The position numbers and the translations under genes are program-made. Shown here piece after piece: positions 35,403 through 47,195 of a stretch of 64,000 bases of DNA (position 1 is its first letter; each line of letters starts with the position of its first letter). The stretch is from Coriolopsis trogii (lineage: Eukaryota > Basidiomycota > Agaricomycetes > Polyporales > Polyporaceae): contig JAHYIO010000023.1 in the NCBI GenBank assembly GCA_020543525.1, positions 1,240,001-1,304,000 on the forward strand, read 5' to 3'. The notes beneath the pieces are model-generated. The model searched no databases and was not told the origin of the DNA. It was given only the letters and a program-made list of their open reading frames with translations.

Positions 35403-38400
35403 TTACCGCCTCGCGAGGAGCGATCCGGCAGCGGGTTCAAACGCGGACGGCGCGGACATCTCGGCCTTAACCGTCCCGCCGACATTCAGAAGAGGTTGTG
35501 CGGGCCGTTTGCGAGTGCCTGAGCGCTGAAGACCGGCCGACGCGCTGCTCCCCACGGGGGCACTGCCTGCAGAAACTGTGACGACATTGCGCTCTTGGTA
35601 GAGCACGTAGGACTACACATCATCATCAGATCAGCAAGAGAACACAGCGAACCGCGAACAAGAAGGAACGTACACGGGCGATAAGAATCTTTTCCAGCCA
35701 GTTCTTGCCCTCGGACTCGCCGCAAGAGAAGACGTGGACGTAGTCGGATGTGTTCTCAAAGTAGGACAAGCTGTCGGTGGATTTGACGGCGAAGACATAA
35801 GGTTTGGGCGCCTTGTGTACGCGGGTGACATAGAATGCGTCGAAGTTATTCAACGAGCACAAGAACGTCGCATCCTTGCCCTACAGGTACAAGTTAAGCA
35901 GAGTCAGAACAATGAGGTGAAGAGACGTACAGTATCACGCTTTGAGAGCCACAAGCTGTGCTCCCGAAGCTCCATCCACCGCTTCTGCCACTTGCCACGC
36001 TTGTACTCCCACTGGACGAACCCGCTGCACTTCGGCGAGGCCGACGGGATTGCCTTCGAGCTCAACAGCGGCGCAAGAAGCGTCTTCTTGATCACCAGGA
36101 AGTTGACCACCTTGTCCGAAGTCCACGCGCCACACACATCGCTCAGCAACTCGAAATTCCGGATCGGCCGCTCTGCAAAACGGAACCGCGAATGAGCACC
36201 GTGTCCCTCGCTTCACCGTCCGCCCACGGTGGGAACATGTAAGTACTCACCCATACCAAAGTCCTGACAGACCTCCCAGAGCATCCACCCGCCACTCCCG
36301 GCAAGCCCTTCGAGGCCACCCTGTCCGTCGACGATGTTCAGCACGTCTCCCGCACTCATCCCAGACCCGATCTCGACAGTAGAGAAGCGCTGCATGTTGC
36401 CAATGTACACGCGCAGCTGCTGGACCTTGCCCGGCTGTGAGAAGGTCGACGCGGGGGCAGATAATCCCGCGGACCCCGACGCTGCCGTCGAGCGAGAACG
36501 CAACGCGGCTGAGATGCTCTCCTGAGGAGGGGGCGGCATCGGTGGGAGAGGGGCACGTTCCACACTCGGGCGCCGAGACGCGTCCGACTTGACCGAACGC
36601 GCCCTCTCCAGCGAAGGGACAGGTACCGGAGGCAGCGAGGTAGTCTCATCAATAGCCATCGGTCGCCGCCTGCTGCTGCTCGCACTCGTACCGCTGCGAC
36701 GCAAGCTCGTACCGGACTGCGGCTGGGACTGGGATGTCCTGTCGGAGATAGGCAGAGGTGGCGCAAAGTCGCTCTCGCCGTGCCGTGTGCGATGGAATGA
36801 CCGCATGGGGCGCAAGCCTCGCGTGCCATCGGCCGATGGACGAGCCGACTGCATGTTCGCCGTCGCGGAATACGACTGTGCGTCGCCCGTAATCGTTCTC
36901 CCACGCGTCAATGACTGTTCGTGCGCCTCAAACGAGGGACGTTTCGAGCGCGGAACGAGCGGGGATACCGGCACCGGTGGGATTCCAGCGGACGGCGGGC
37001 TCGAGCTCGTCTGGAGGCCGAGCAGCTTTCTCGTGAGATCGCCCGCGGAGAAGGGGCTGTTCATAGTGCTCGGGAGCGTCTTGGTCCTCGGGCGACCCAC
37101 AGGCTTCGAAGGCGAGCTCTGTTGCACCGGCACTGTGCTCTCTGCAGCACTTGACAATGCGCGCGCTGTCCGAGGCTCTCCCGGAGGAAGCGTCTGCTGA
37201 GCGCGTTTTGCACGCCGCTCGGCACGCTTCTGGTCGAGTTCATCACGGACCTGACGGCGAATGGTCCTTTGAGCCTTCAAGGCGCCCGGTATTTGCCGGG
37301 CAAGAGGGACATCGTCGTCCACAGCATCCGTCTGCTGAGGAAGTGGGGCAGACTGCGGCGGAAGAGGTGAGTGCATCCCAGGCCGTGTCGTATCGTGTCG
37401 CTGACGCGTCCTCGGGATGACAGGGCTGTCCTCACCATAGTCGTCCGTTCCGCTGTCCTCGCTTTCCGACTCAGAATCCGTCACCACCGCGTTGGAAGAG
37501 ACAGGCAGGCCCGCTGGCCGCCGTCTTCTCCTGTCGTCGTCCTCGTCGCTGTCGTCACCATCACCAGCTGCGCCCCTCCTCGAGCCGCCGAAGCCGTTCC
37601 CGTAGCGGCTATACCCGCTTCCCCCATTGAAAGAGCTTCCACCCGCGTACTGACCGTGACTCGACCCGCCGCTCGGGCGTCCGCTCCGACCCGAGCTGTA
37701 ATCGCCCTCGGGAGCGTCAGCGAGAGGACCTCCCCCGAAGACGTCCTCGTCTCCGTAGTGTGAGAAGGAACGCACAGAGTCATTCGACGACCGCAGTGAC
37801 AGCGCGAAACGCTCCGTCAAGTCCTCGGCGAGGTCTTCCAGGTCGCTCAAGACGTCGCTCACGCTCTCAGCCGAACCACCCGAGCCTCCGGACCTCCTGT
37901 GAGTCGACGGCCATGGGATGCCGTATCCGACGACGGGACGTTGTTGCGCGCTGTCTGGGGAGCCGAATGGGTCGCGGAAAGATCCAAGGTCAAAAGAATA
38001 GTAACCATCGTCTGAGTACTCATACTCGGAGGACACAGTGGACGACGACCGGGTCGATATTGACCTGTGGAGCGGCGAAGGGCAAACGCTACTATCCCTT
38101 GAGATCTCCTCGGAGGTCGGGGGTGGGGGCTCTGCCGGAGAGCGCGGGGAAAGCGACACATCGAGCAAGGATTGTCCATGAATATCGCTTGCCTCCAAGC
38201 TCCAGTGTGACTCTCCCGAGGAACCCGAAGTGACACGGTGCAGCGACTCGTGCGATCCACTCCCGTCGCTAGCCTGTGACTGGACACGAGCTGCAACAAC
38301 GTTCTTGATCGTCCCGGCAGACGAGCCTGGCTCAAAGTCGCCGGAGGGATAAAGTGCGGAAGGTGACAAGCCCGATCCGCTCGCAGATCCCAGGTTTGAG

Positions 38401-40481
38401 AGAGCCTCGGAGTAATTGTAGTCGAGTGACGCGAGAAGATCACTCGTCAATAGTTGGGTATGGCGTGAATGAGCGAACAAGTGCGAGTACTGGCCATGCT
38501 CGTGGTGGTCGGCGTCGAGGTGCACAAGGGGAGACGCGGAATGAGGAAGAGGGGGGAGGGGCGACTGTGCGCGGGTGGGCGAACGAGGATGGGAGCGCGG
38601 CTCAGGAGACCCGTAGGAAAAGCAGCTGGAAGTGGGGGATGAGGGACAGAGGGATGGAAGGGTGGACGAGGAGGCGCCGGAGGTTGATCTCACGTGCCAG
38701 GAGTGGGTGGGAGACTTTGGGGGCGGAGTGGGAGGCTTTTCGTCCTCGTCTGGATCGTCGAAACTTGCCCGTTCAGGCTGTAATGAAATCGAAGACGAAG
38801 ATGGGTAGGAAGCACCCTCAAAAGGCAGCCCTTCCGGTTCCGCGCTTTGGAGGGAAGCCGAAGCGCCTGCAGGTCCATAAGGCTCCGAGTTAGACGCTTC
38901 CACCGGGGGTATCCCCGCGTCGTCCGCATTTTCGCCGTCAGCATCTGGGAACATGCGAGAGTCCCTGATCATGCTCAGGGTCGGACGCCTGAGATGTCTT
39001 CGTCGTGCCACGGGCGACGTGGAAATACGTCGTGTAAATGTGGGCGAAGGCGGCTCTGACACCGCGGGCGAGGGCTCTTCCCATGGTTCGAGCGGCAAGT
39101 GAGCGCCGGGTATGCCTTTACGGACCTGTAGACATCGCGACGGTCAGCATCAAGTGTTCTCATACATTTGCGCGGTGGCAACGCGCCAGCGACGCGTCAT
39201 TCGTATTGACATCGGCGGACGATAACTCACCTTCGGTACATGAATACTCGTTTGCGCGAGCGTGTTGAGCGATGGCAACGAGGGACGCGGCATGAATGCG
39301 GGGCGCGTGTACGCAGGTCGTACCTGTGGCGGACCAGAAGACTTCGGCCTGCGCGGAAGCCGTGGTCGCGAAGCCTCGAGCGGTGAAGATGGAGGGGTCG
39401 CTGGCATGTCTCGCAGTGACTTCAGGGACTTGGAAGCCCGCAGGCTGCGCGCCCGACGCTCCCCGTCGCCATCCTCCTGCTGCAACGCGCTTTGGGATAG
39501 CGGCGACAAGGGTGTCGGCGGCGGACGCAACAGGTCATCCTTGAGGACCTCCAAGACAGAGCGAGCCGGGGAAGTCGCGCGAGAAGCACGGACAGATGGA
39601 GCAGGAGAGAGGTTCGCGAACGGGTCCTCGTCCAGTAGGTCTGGAGGTGGAGAGTTGCGAGACGGTGTGACAGGCCCTAGTGAAGATGTGGCACCTGAGT
39701 AAAAAGACAGCCAGTCTGTCGAGTTCTCGATTGCCGTAAGGTCGCTAGTACTGGCAGATGTGACAGTACTCGAGCGAGCTCTGGTGGGAGACGACAAAGG
39801 CGAGAATGCAGAGGTGGATGCAGACGCCTGGGGCAGGAAGGGAGGGACGAGGATAGAGGAGAGAGATCGACGCTTCTTCGCCATGTTCGGTAGCGAGGAG
39901 TCGGTGAGGGAAGAGAAGGTACGCGAGCGGCGGTGACGGTGGTGGTCGGGAGTGAATGAGAGAGTGTCTCGCGCGAGGGTTCGCAAGGGCAGAGGAGGGG
40001 ACTGAAAAGACAGAACGTGTGAGCACTCTGCTCAGCAACCTGACGCGTTTATTCGCGTAAAGACGGGCGGAACGCGTGCAGGGTGTGATGGGACGCCCGC
40101 GGAGTGAGGATGAGGTGCGAAGGCATGTCCCGCGTCTGCTGTGCAGACTCGTGTGTTCCACGAGTGGGACGGAATGCCTGATGCGGACACGGAGAGCAGG
40201 ACAAAGGAAGACACACTCACCCACGACTTATAGGTTTCTAGGTCCAGCCCCGGATCGTATGGAATGAATCCGAAGTGATCCCAGAGAATCTCATGCGCAA
40301 GAGCAGTGTCTGTGTTTCCAGGGGTACAGGACGAGGCTGGATGTATGCGTTCGGTTCGGAGACCGAGATGAGAATGCAGGCTGTCGGGGAGTATGCAGAG
40401 GAAGTTGGGCGTTGAGAAGAGAAGAGGTTTTGGCGGCGAGCGACGGGAGGCCAGCCCGAGTGCTTCGTACGAAAAATCCAT
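35403..40481 (-). CDS. RA-PH domain scaffold protein (MRL-like)
   Basis: Six exons (minus): 40221-40481, 39231-40001, 36251-39125, 35931-36172, 35674-35880, 35403-35612; 1,521 residues. The first exon (MDFSYEALGLASRR start) joins through a 219-nt intron to the exon containing MAKKRRSLSS. Most of the chain is a Ser/Pro-rich disordered region with many possible phosphosites and Pro-rich patches. Near residue 1,240 a Ras-association fold starts (QQLRVYIGNMQRFSTVEIG, DVLNIVDGQGG). A PH domain follows directly (FVQWEYKRGKWQKRWMELRE, SLWLSKRDT, GKNWLEKILIAR). The RA-PH tandem is the hallmark of MRL (RIAM/lamellipodin) adaptors that link Ras-family GTPases and membrane lipids to actin. A role in polarity is inferred. 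Confidence 0.87.
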
Positions 40482-42924
40482 GCGCACTGGCTGAGTGGAT
40501 CCAATTGCAAGGGGCAGGAGGAGTAACGGGATCGATGAGCTGGAATCGGGATCATCGCTTTCCCCGCCCAACCTAAATCCCCCGCAAATCAGGCAGGTCG
40601 CTCCCACATCCTCTCCTCCCTCCCTCCGCGCCCACTGTTGCGCCCTTCACGACCTCAAGTCGCGCGTGCACGCCATGCCCCAACGTCGCCTGGCATCCTC
40701 GTCCTCAACGCGCGCATTTCAGAAAGATACAAATCAAATCAAACTTTTACCCCATCAAAGCATGCTCAGCAAGCCCCTGCCAGAATGGACATTCGCACCC
40801 TAGATTTCATCGGCCACTCATTACAACCGGCGCGCATGCCATGGCCCAGAGTCCAGACTCACAAACTGCACCATCAAAATCGAAAATCCCCAGCCGCTGA
40901 AACATATACTCACACAGTCTTATAGCCGAGCAAGCCACTGACGTCCTGCAGAACAAACAGAGAGAACACCTCGATCTGCATACTTGCCCTTAGCTTTGGA
41001 ATCCAGCGTGACCAAGCTATAGGCTGAGATATCGTCCTGAATTATCGTGGCGGTACGGGTCACTCATGACTTCACGATATCAGGGACGCCTGTACGATCA
41101 AACGCGACCGCCGCACGCCGCCCTTACACCGCCAGGAGGTCTTATTACTCAATGCTGAGTAAATCGCAACTTAGTCCGATAGCGATACCACCGATTGGCT
41201 GTCGTTGCGTCAGCGCCCTACGCTCGCTGTCGTCGTTGAAAAACGATGGACAGCAGGTTTTACAGACCGTAGCACTCGCGAGCTGTAGCTGATCGTTCAT
41301 TGTGGTACCGGTGAGAATGCGCGTGACATGGGTGCAACGGATGGAACTCTCTTTGCACCCGGCTATGAAGTCACAGAACAAGTCAGCGTGCGGTTGCATT
41401 GCATATTTGAGGATCGACAGTACTCGATTCAAGAGCTTGAAGTTAGTACGTTATGCAAGGCGTCTTCTCTCTCTCCCTCATGACAAGCATATCTGACACG
41501 CACCGTAAGCTCCGACTACTTCGCAAAGTTGAGGAACCCTCCAGGGGCCGCAGTGGCAGGCTGACCGCCGCGGAAGACACGCTTGACGTGAGATGGGCTT
41601 CCCATTGTGAGGTCAAACTCCTCCCTAGCTGCCTGCAGACGGGTCGCACGACCGTCATACACTGGTCCTGTGGCACGCAAATGCAACGCATAGTCAGGAA
41701 CAGATATGTACACACCTTGACTCTGACTATCGCCAACCACCGGAGGCACGCGGGCTTGCACTCGTTACGACATCAACCATCCCACGTCGCGCCCATCCTT
41801 CCGGTAAGAGGACGCGCTGACATCGTGTAAAGTGTTGTCGGGTAATGGAAGGCGAAAGCACATAGGAGCTCAGTAGAAGAGGCATCGTTGACACCGAAAC
41901 ACCCATTGCAAGCAGGCGGTGTACTATCTCGGAGAAGTCATGCAGGAGACTCGGGTGCAGTGATTCTAGCTAGTGCACCAACAAGCCGACATCCATATCC
42001 TGCGCACAGGTTCCAGTCGGACGGAAACTTCCGGAAGCGCATTCGACCTGCTGGTTCGTGTCTGGCTCCGACACGAGCCTGGTCAGCTGAAGTCCGAATT
42101 ACACCATGTTTACGTCCATTCTCCCAACGATTCCCTTGCCCGGTTTAGAGTTGAGTTCGACGGCCTTGTCGCCCATCGGAAGTCCGTCAGCTCCCTTGTC
42201 CGTCTCGGCCTTGCAAGTGGCGGACCCTTGTACATGTGAAGAGGCTGATTGCAGAGGCGGAAAATTCGGTCGTCAATGACTATAGCAACGTCATAGACCT
42301 TGACAACGGACAATAGTCAGATCACCTGCGGCCTCGAGCTCACAATCAGTGATGCTCTTCAAGCTGGCATAGTACGACAATACTTACCATGAGATCATTC
42401 CTGGGCTCAGCATATATGTAGCATATGGTAAGACGAAGACCAACGAGCATCGCTTCAACTCGAAAACAAAAATAAAACAAAAAAAATCTCAGCCCGCTCA
42501 ACACACTGTTCAATGTCGTGAGCTCACGAAGAAACGCAATGTCAGTCGCCCTCTTAGAGATATATCAGTCAACGCAGCCTATCGAGTCCGATGTCGTCAT
42601 ATCCGCAAACAGGACGCGCAATGAGCTCATCTCGCACACTTTTTGTTGTAACCCAGAGACAGCTCAAATATTGACGTATTGACTGTCACTATGCACGCGC
42701 ATCCAAAGGTCAGCTGGATAATCCAGTACAAAAAATGGAGGTAAGCACCTACCGGCTACCAATTGTGTAATCACCGGAAGCACATGCGAGGGGGTGTACC
42801 GATTACGGATATTACGTAGAGCATCCTGACGGTCAAACAAGACGTTCATCACAGCCATTATGCATTGAAGGTATAGCTATGGATACACCCAACATGCCGC
42901 TCCCCCGCTCACAACAGGGAATTT
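40482..42924. other. Gene-poor interval
   Basis: About 2.4 kb without a confident gene. Contents: the RA-PH promoter end, one small candidate frame (41516-41761), and an A-rich tract at about 42465-42487. No transposase or reverse-transcriptase motif was seen. Confidence 0.45.
41516..41761 (-). CDS. Possible small gene, C-terminal part
   Basis: A minus-strand frame ends in PGGFLNFAK then TAG. It contains a good intron candidate (41668-41715, 48 nt: GTGTGT donor, CTGAC branch point, CACAG acceptor) that keeps the frame and joins to PVYDGRATRLQAAREEFDL. The start is not found: upstream there is an in-frame TAA and no convincing first exon. The composition is hydrophilic. No family is recognised. 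It could be a short lineage-specific gene or a chance frame. Confidence 0.25.
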   Translation of the reverse strand: MQARVPPVVGDSQSQGVYISVPDYALHLRATGPVYDGRATRLQAAREEFDLTMGSPSHVKRVFRGGQPATAAPGGFLNFAK

Positions 42925-44061
42925 TCAACCATCGAAGACGAAGCTCGCGCCGACCTTGTGCGCAGCAACTTCCGAGGAGACATCGTTCAACCGCTGGGTA
43001 TCGAGGGCAAGACCGAACGACGCCTTGACGCCAGGACGGAGGCTCTGCGTCCAGCCTGCAGAGGGTGTCGATGTCAATACAAGTAGCGACCTCGGGATGC
43101 ATAAACATACCGATAGCGAGAATACCCGAGTTGTTAATCTTCGCCTTGACGAACGCAGCACTGTCAAGGTACATCTTCGTGCCAACCTCGAGCGAGACGT
43201 TGCCCTGGGGCGCCGCGCGGGTGTCGTAGACAGCCTTGGCACCGGCCTCGACGTCGCGGGTCACGCGGTGGTAGTAGCTCGCCGCGAACGTGCTGAGGTT
43301 GCCGAGACCATGGAGGGTGACGGCGTACTCGGGCGCGCTGTAGCCGATGGCGGTCGCGTACTTGGTGATCTTGCCCTCGGTCACGTTGTACGAAGTCTCA
43401 GCACCAACAAGGAAGCCATCACGGCCGATGACAGTGTCGGCGGTGAACGTAGGGCCCTGTTCAGGTCGTAGTGGTCAACACGCATGACGGAAGGCGACGT
43501 TCCAGACAGGCCCGGGCACGCGCGGTGGGCAGACGGAGTGGAGAAGTCAGGTGAGCGCGCCATGTCACGTCACTAAGCGCCGATATACGCACCTTGAAGA
43601 TGTCGAGGAAAGCTCGGGTGTGGAGACCGGGCTGCTTGTAGGTGGTGGTGAAGAGAGCAGTCTTGGCACCGGTGTTGGGGGTGAGGGCGGTCGCGAGCTC
43701 GAGCTTGACACCCTTTGCGATCTGGTTGTCAATCTCGACCTGGGTCTTGAGAATGTTGCTCGTGGTCCAGGTCTGGGTGAGGGTGAGACCGTGGGGCTTG
43801 TTGAAGAACTTGGCCTCGATGTCGCCAGTGATGAGGGTGGACTTGGTGTCCCGGTTGCCGCCGACCTTGAAGAGGACGTTTGAGGGCGTCGCGGTCTTGA
43901 CCTCGAGCTGGACGCCGGCGAGCGGGTAGTCCTTGCTGAGAAGGTCGTTGGACGACTTTCCGAGGTCCTGAAGCGGCGCGGGGTGAGTATATGCTGCGAC
44001 ACTGTGACGAGCGACGGAGACGGACCTTCCAGGAGGGGGGCACGGGCTGAGGGAGAGACAT
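42925..44061 (-). CDS. POR1: Mitochondrial porin (VDAC)
   Basis: Exons (minus) 44026-44061, 43593-43967, 43111-43456, 42925-43055; 295 residues, normal for VDAC. Starts MSLPQPVPPSWKDLGKSSND, with the short amphipathic N-helix. Alternating beta strands follow, for example LEVKTATPSNVLFKVGG, HGLTLTQTWTTSNILKTQ and GFLVGAETSYNV. The eukaryotic porin C-terminal region ends in VGASFVFDG. It forms the 19-strand barrel of the outer mitochondrial membrane that passes ATP, ADP and other metabolites. It is divergent from the rhodanese gene (517 bp between starts). Confidence 0.97.
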
Positions 44062-44578
44062 GGCGGCGTGAGGAGCAGTGAGTGACGTTGACGCGAAAAG
44101 TTGGGGCAACAGTCGCTTTAAGGCGCCGGGAAATCCCGGCAACCACCATATGCGCACACGTTCGCCCGCGCCTTGATGGCGACTGCAGCAGCCTCTGAGC
44201 CAGCTGCAGCCTCAGCCAATCTGATCGCACAGGCTTCGAGCACGCTCGCCGTCGGCCGCATGCCCTCTTCAGGCCTCCTCTCGACGCTTTCCGTCGCGTC
44301 GCCCTGCGGTGAAGACGCGTCTTCCGTGCTGCATCATGCAGTCTCGACCGCGGCATCCGAGCGCTCCGTTCCTGGACGCGTCCTCCGTCCACAGTCGCAT
44401 CCCGGAACGCTTCGCTACACGCTGCTGCACCTCGCTCTCCTCGTCCATGGCACGCCCATCGCGCCCGCCGCAGCCCCCGATTCTCCCGCTCGGCGGTGTT
44501 CTCCGCGTTTCGGTGACCGTCGCTCTTCATCGCGTCCATCTCTCTCGCCGGTTGCTAGCCTGTCCTTCCTGATAAGGT
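44062..44578. promoter_or_regulatory. Divergent intergenic region, porin / rhodanese
   Basis: 517 bp between divergent starts, CT-rich on the plus strand near the rhodanese gene. Frames here are overlapping and have no homology signature. Confidence 0.45.
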
Positions 44579-45350
44579 ATGCTCGCTCTTCCCCGTGAAT
44601 TCGCCCGCAGATTCTCTCGTCCTCCCGCGTGTTCTGCGCTCTTCTCTGGCTCTCTTCCAGCTATAACCCGCCGTGCTCGTCTCCCGCCAACAACCTTTGC
44701 GTCCCCCCGTCGACCCATCGGTCTGCTTGCCTCCCTCCGGTCTACTGCAATGCTCAAGTACATCACCCCAGACGTAAGCGAGCGTTGGTGTGTCCGTCCC
44801 CCGCGCGAGTGACCCTGACTCGCAACGCTCTCCAGGAGCTTGCCGCCATCATCAAGAGCGACAAGGTCGCGATGAAGGACTACTGCGTGATCGACGTGCG
44901 CGATGACGACTGGGCAGGAGGGAACATCAAAGGGGCACACAATGCGCCCTCGAGTCAGTTCTATGTGCGCGTTCACGATCTCGTCCAGAAGACGAAGGAC
45001 ATCCCAACTGTCGTCTTCCACTGTGCCTTGTCTCAAGTTCGGTACGTTCCGTCGTTCGATGCTTGAGCCCGCGTTGGGACCTGACATGTCCCTTTGTCTC
45101 AGTGGTCCCAAGGCTGCACGAGTACGTTTCCGGCCGCAAATCCAGCTCTGACAGGAAAACTCATAGCACCCCGTCCACCCAGATATACGCAGAAGCCAGG
45201 GATCAGCTCGAAGGAGACGGCGAAGACATCCCCCACCAAGTCCTCATCCTCCGAGGCGGCTTCTCCGACTTCCAAGCTAAATACAAAGATGACCCCGATC
45301 TCGTCGAAAACTGGAGTAAAGAGGTTTGGGGCAACCCCGAGTGGATTTGA
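44579..45350 (+). CDS. Rhodanese-domain phosphatase (Ych1/Cdc25-like), possible mitochondrial leader
   Basis: Exons 44579-44773, 44836-45041, 45103-45121, 45183-45350; 195 residues from 44579, or 138 from the internal ATG at 44750. The domain begins MLKYITPDELAAIIKS. The active-site loop is HCALSQVRG, formed across a splice site: Cys-x5-Arg, as in Cdc25 and Ych1/Ibp1 phosphatases or arsenate reductases. QVLILRGGFSDFQAKY is the conserved C-terminal rhodanese block. The first 57 residues are Arg/Ser/Ala-rich with few acids and look like a mitochondrial presequence. Both ATGs are in the same exon and frame. Dual start use would give cytosolic and mitochondrial forms, which is inference. The 19-nt exon 3 is unusually small. 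Confidence 0.88.
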
Positions 45351-45658
45351 GCTGCTTGTTACTCCTCCGTGGTGCGCTGCGCGCATCTATGCCGTATGTT
45401 CAGGTCAATAGAGGGTGTATCTATGAATGTATTTATACCATTGTAGCCGTGCAACATGACATTCGGCCTGAAAGGACATCAACGGCTTGTAATGTATAGA
45501 CGTTCGCCCGTGGAGGCGGACGGAAGGCCGTCGTATGAGAGGACGCGTTGTAGTGTGTCGACGCTGGAATGCGAAATGCGACAACCGCGAACTGACCAAT
45601 GTATGACCAATGATGCCTCAAATGCAGCCAGCTATATCGAGCGTGTGGATTGACGAAG
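45351..45658. other. Convergent intergenic region
   Basis: 308 bp between the rhodanese and COX20 stops. Only 3' UTR-like sequence seen. Confidence 0.5.
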
Positions 45659-46350
45659 CTACGATGTCTTCGCTGCTCCGGACTCGGTGCTTTCGTCCTT
45701 TTTCGCAAAGCGTTTCGGGATAGCTTCGACGACTTGCTGCACACGTCGCCGCTCCTCTACCAGGTTCCTTTGGCATATAGTCCTAAGCACCCATCAGGAC
45801 GGATACGGACAGAACCCGACAGAGTCAGGGGAGAGATGACGCACCATGAGCCCAAGGAGATGAGCATGAACGTTCCCACAGCCCAATTCGACGCGACGAA
45901 CACACCTAAGCAGCGCGCGCGTGAGAGCGCAGACAGCACATAGAACGACTCGTCAGTGATTCGCTCGACAGCGCGGAGGCGAAGTTGGGAAGGGACGCAC
46001 TGGCGGACATGCCGCGAATGACCCCGATGCCGACTCCGCTGGCGATCCCGCTCAGGAGGCTGTTGCGCGCGCAGGGGATCTCATTTATCCTGTTGAGGTC
46101 ATTGCGCGGGGATATCCTCTTCCTTGGGCGAAAGGAGCGCAAGGTCAAACACGGGCAGGGCTTCACCTGGAGGCGTTGTGAGCTTGGCGGGGGGACACAC
46201 CTTGAAGGCCTCCTTGAAGTCTCCCCAGCGGCTCCCGGTGGTCTCTACTTGGTAGACAATACGCTTTGAGGGCGTCGAGGATGTTGGTGTCGGCGTCGAT
46301 GCCGAGGAAGACGAAGGCGAGGAGTCTGAGTCTGAGTGTGGTGAGGACAT
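45659..46350 (-). CDS. COX20: Cytochrome c oxidase assembly protein COX20
   Basis: Exons (minus) 46201-46350, 46001-46166, 45845-45905, 45659-45782; 166 residues. A Ser/Thr-rich N-terminus leads to SRWGDFKEAFK, then the COX20/FAM36A core: INEIPCARNSLLSGIASG, GVIRGM, and a second membrane segment FVASNWAVGTFMLISLGSW. A basic tail CQRNLVEERRRVQQVVEAIP follows. Two transmembrane helices with both ends toward the intermembrane space fit the family, which chaperones Cox2 during complex IV assembly. The first intron (46167-46200) would be only 34 nt. An alternative that skips from a nearby GTGTCC donor to the acceptor at about 46095 would shorten the linker. The core call is firm and the exon-1 junction is not. 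Confidence 0.88.
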
Positions 46351-47195
46351 GACGGTTGCAGGCACGGTGTATGTATGGGGGCCAATCAACGACTCGGCGT
46401 CGAGCGGGCCGGTTTCTCTGTGGGCGCTCCGGAGGCTCGTTCTTGAGTTGATTCACACCTCGAGACTTGGAACGACGTCGAGAACCGCACTGGGAGTCGT
46501 TTAGGCTGTCGGCCGCGGTCCTTCGCGGCTGTCCGTCCCTCTGGCACCAAGACGAAGGCGTTGCTCAAGTTGGTCGGTGCGGACGCCACTACCCCAGATA
46601 CTGTACTATTTCGACCTGAAGTTCGCATCACGCGTCACGTACCCCTCTGAACATGGGGTGTCACACATCACAATCCCATCTGAACTTCCTGGCCAGGATT
46701 CGTCACGGCGCTAAACGGGCGCTAAGGCACTTTTTGGCGGGGTCTTGAACAGAACATTACGCCGTGTCACGGCGTCACCGGGGGGTCTGAACTTTCCGCC
46801 CAGTAGTTCATGCGTGTCACGCTTCCCCCCCCTGAACATTAGGTCGAAATAGTACAGTACATGTCAAGAGCTCGTCCCATGATGCTCCTGGGGTCGCATC
46901 CAGGCCGCCGCCAGGAAGACATGACCATCGGCACCAGCTTGGCTCTTAGCTGCCTTTCTGCGATCGTTCTCAAGAATAGCTCCTCCCGTAGTGGCGCATC
47001 CCTGCTGAGGACATGTAGCTCTCTCACGTGAACGTGCGACGGCTTGTCTTGATCGTACTTATGGGACTCAGATTCAGACTACGCACGCCCCTCCCCCACA
47101 CGGTAATCACAGTACCCGGCTCATCTGATCTGCCCATTCTCGAGTGAACCCCACGGGGCATGGGATCACGCTAGTGGGATCCCGAGACCCTTATA
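46351..47195. promoter_or_regulatory. Divergent intergenic region, COX20 / cyclase, carrying the MITE
   Basis: 845 bp between divergent starts. Apart from the MITE-like element at 46599-46859 no gene or RNA was seen. Confidence 0.45.
46599..46859. mobile_element. MITE-like element with 17-19 bp terminal inverted repeats
   Basis: A 261-bp unit with exact inverted ends: 46599-46617 is the reverse complement of 46841-46859. If the outer TA on each side is the target duplication, the terminal repeat is 17 bp (CTGTACTATTTCGACCT) and the TA site is that of the Tc1/mariner superfamily. Short subterminal direct repeats (GTGTCAC and CTGAAC motifs, three to four copies each) lie inside. No transposase is encoded, so it would be non-autonomous. 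It sits in the 845-bp divergent region between COX20 and the cyclase gene. Confidence 0.7.

Noticed and set aside
36589..37200. 203-codon plus-strand frame
   Set aside because: Antisense to the Ser/Pro-rich region of the RA-PH gene.
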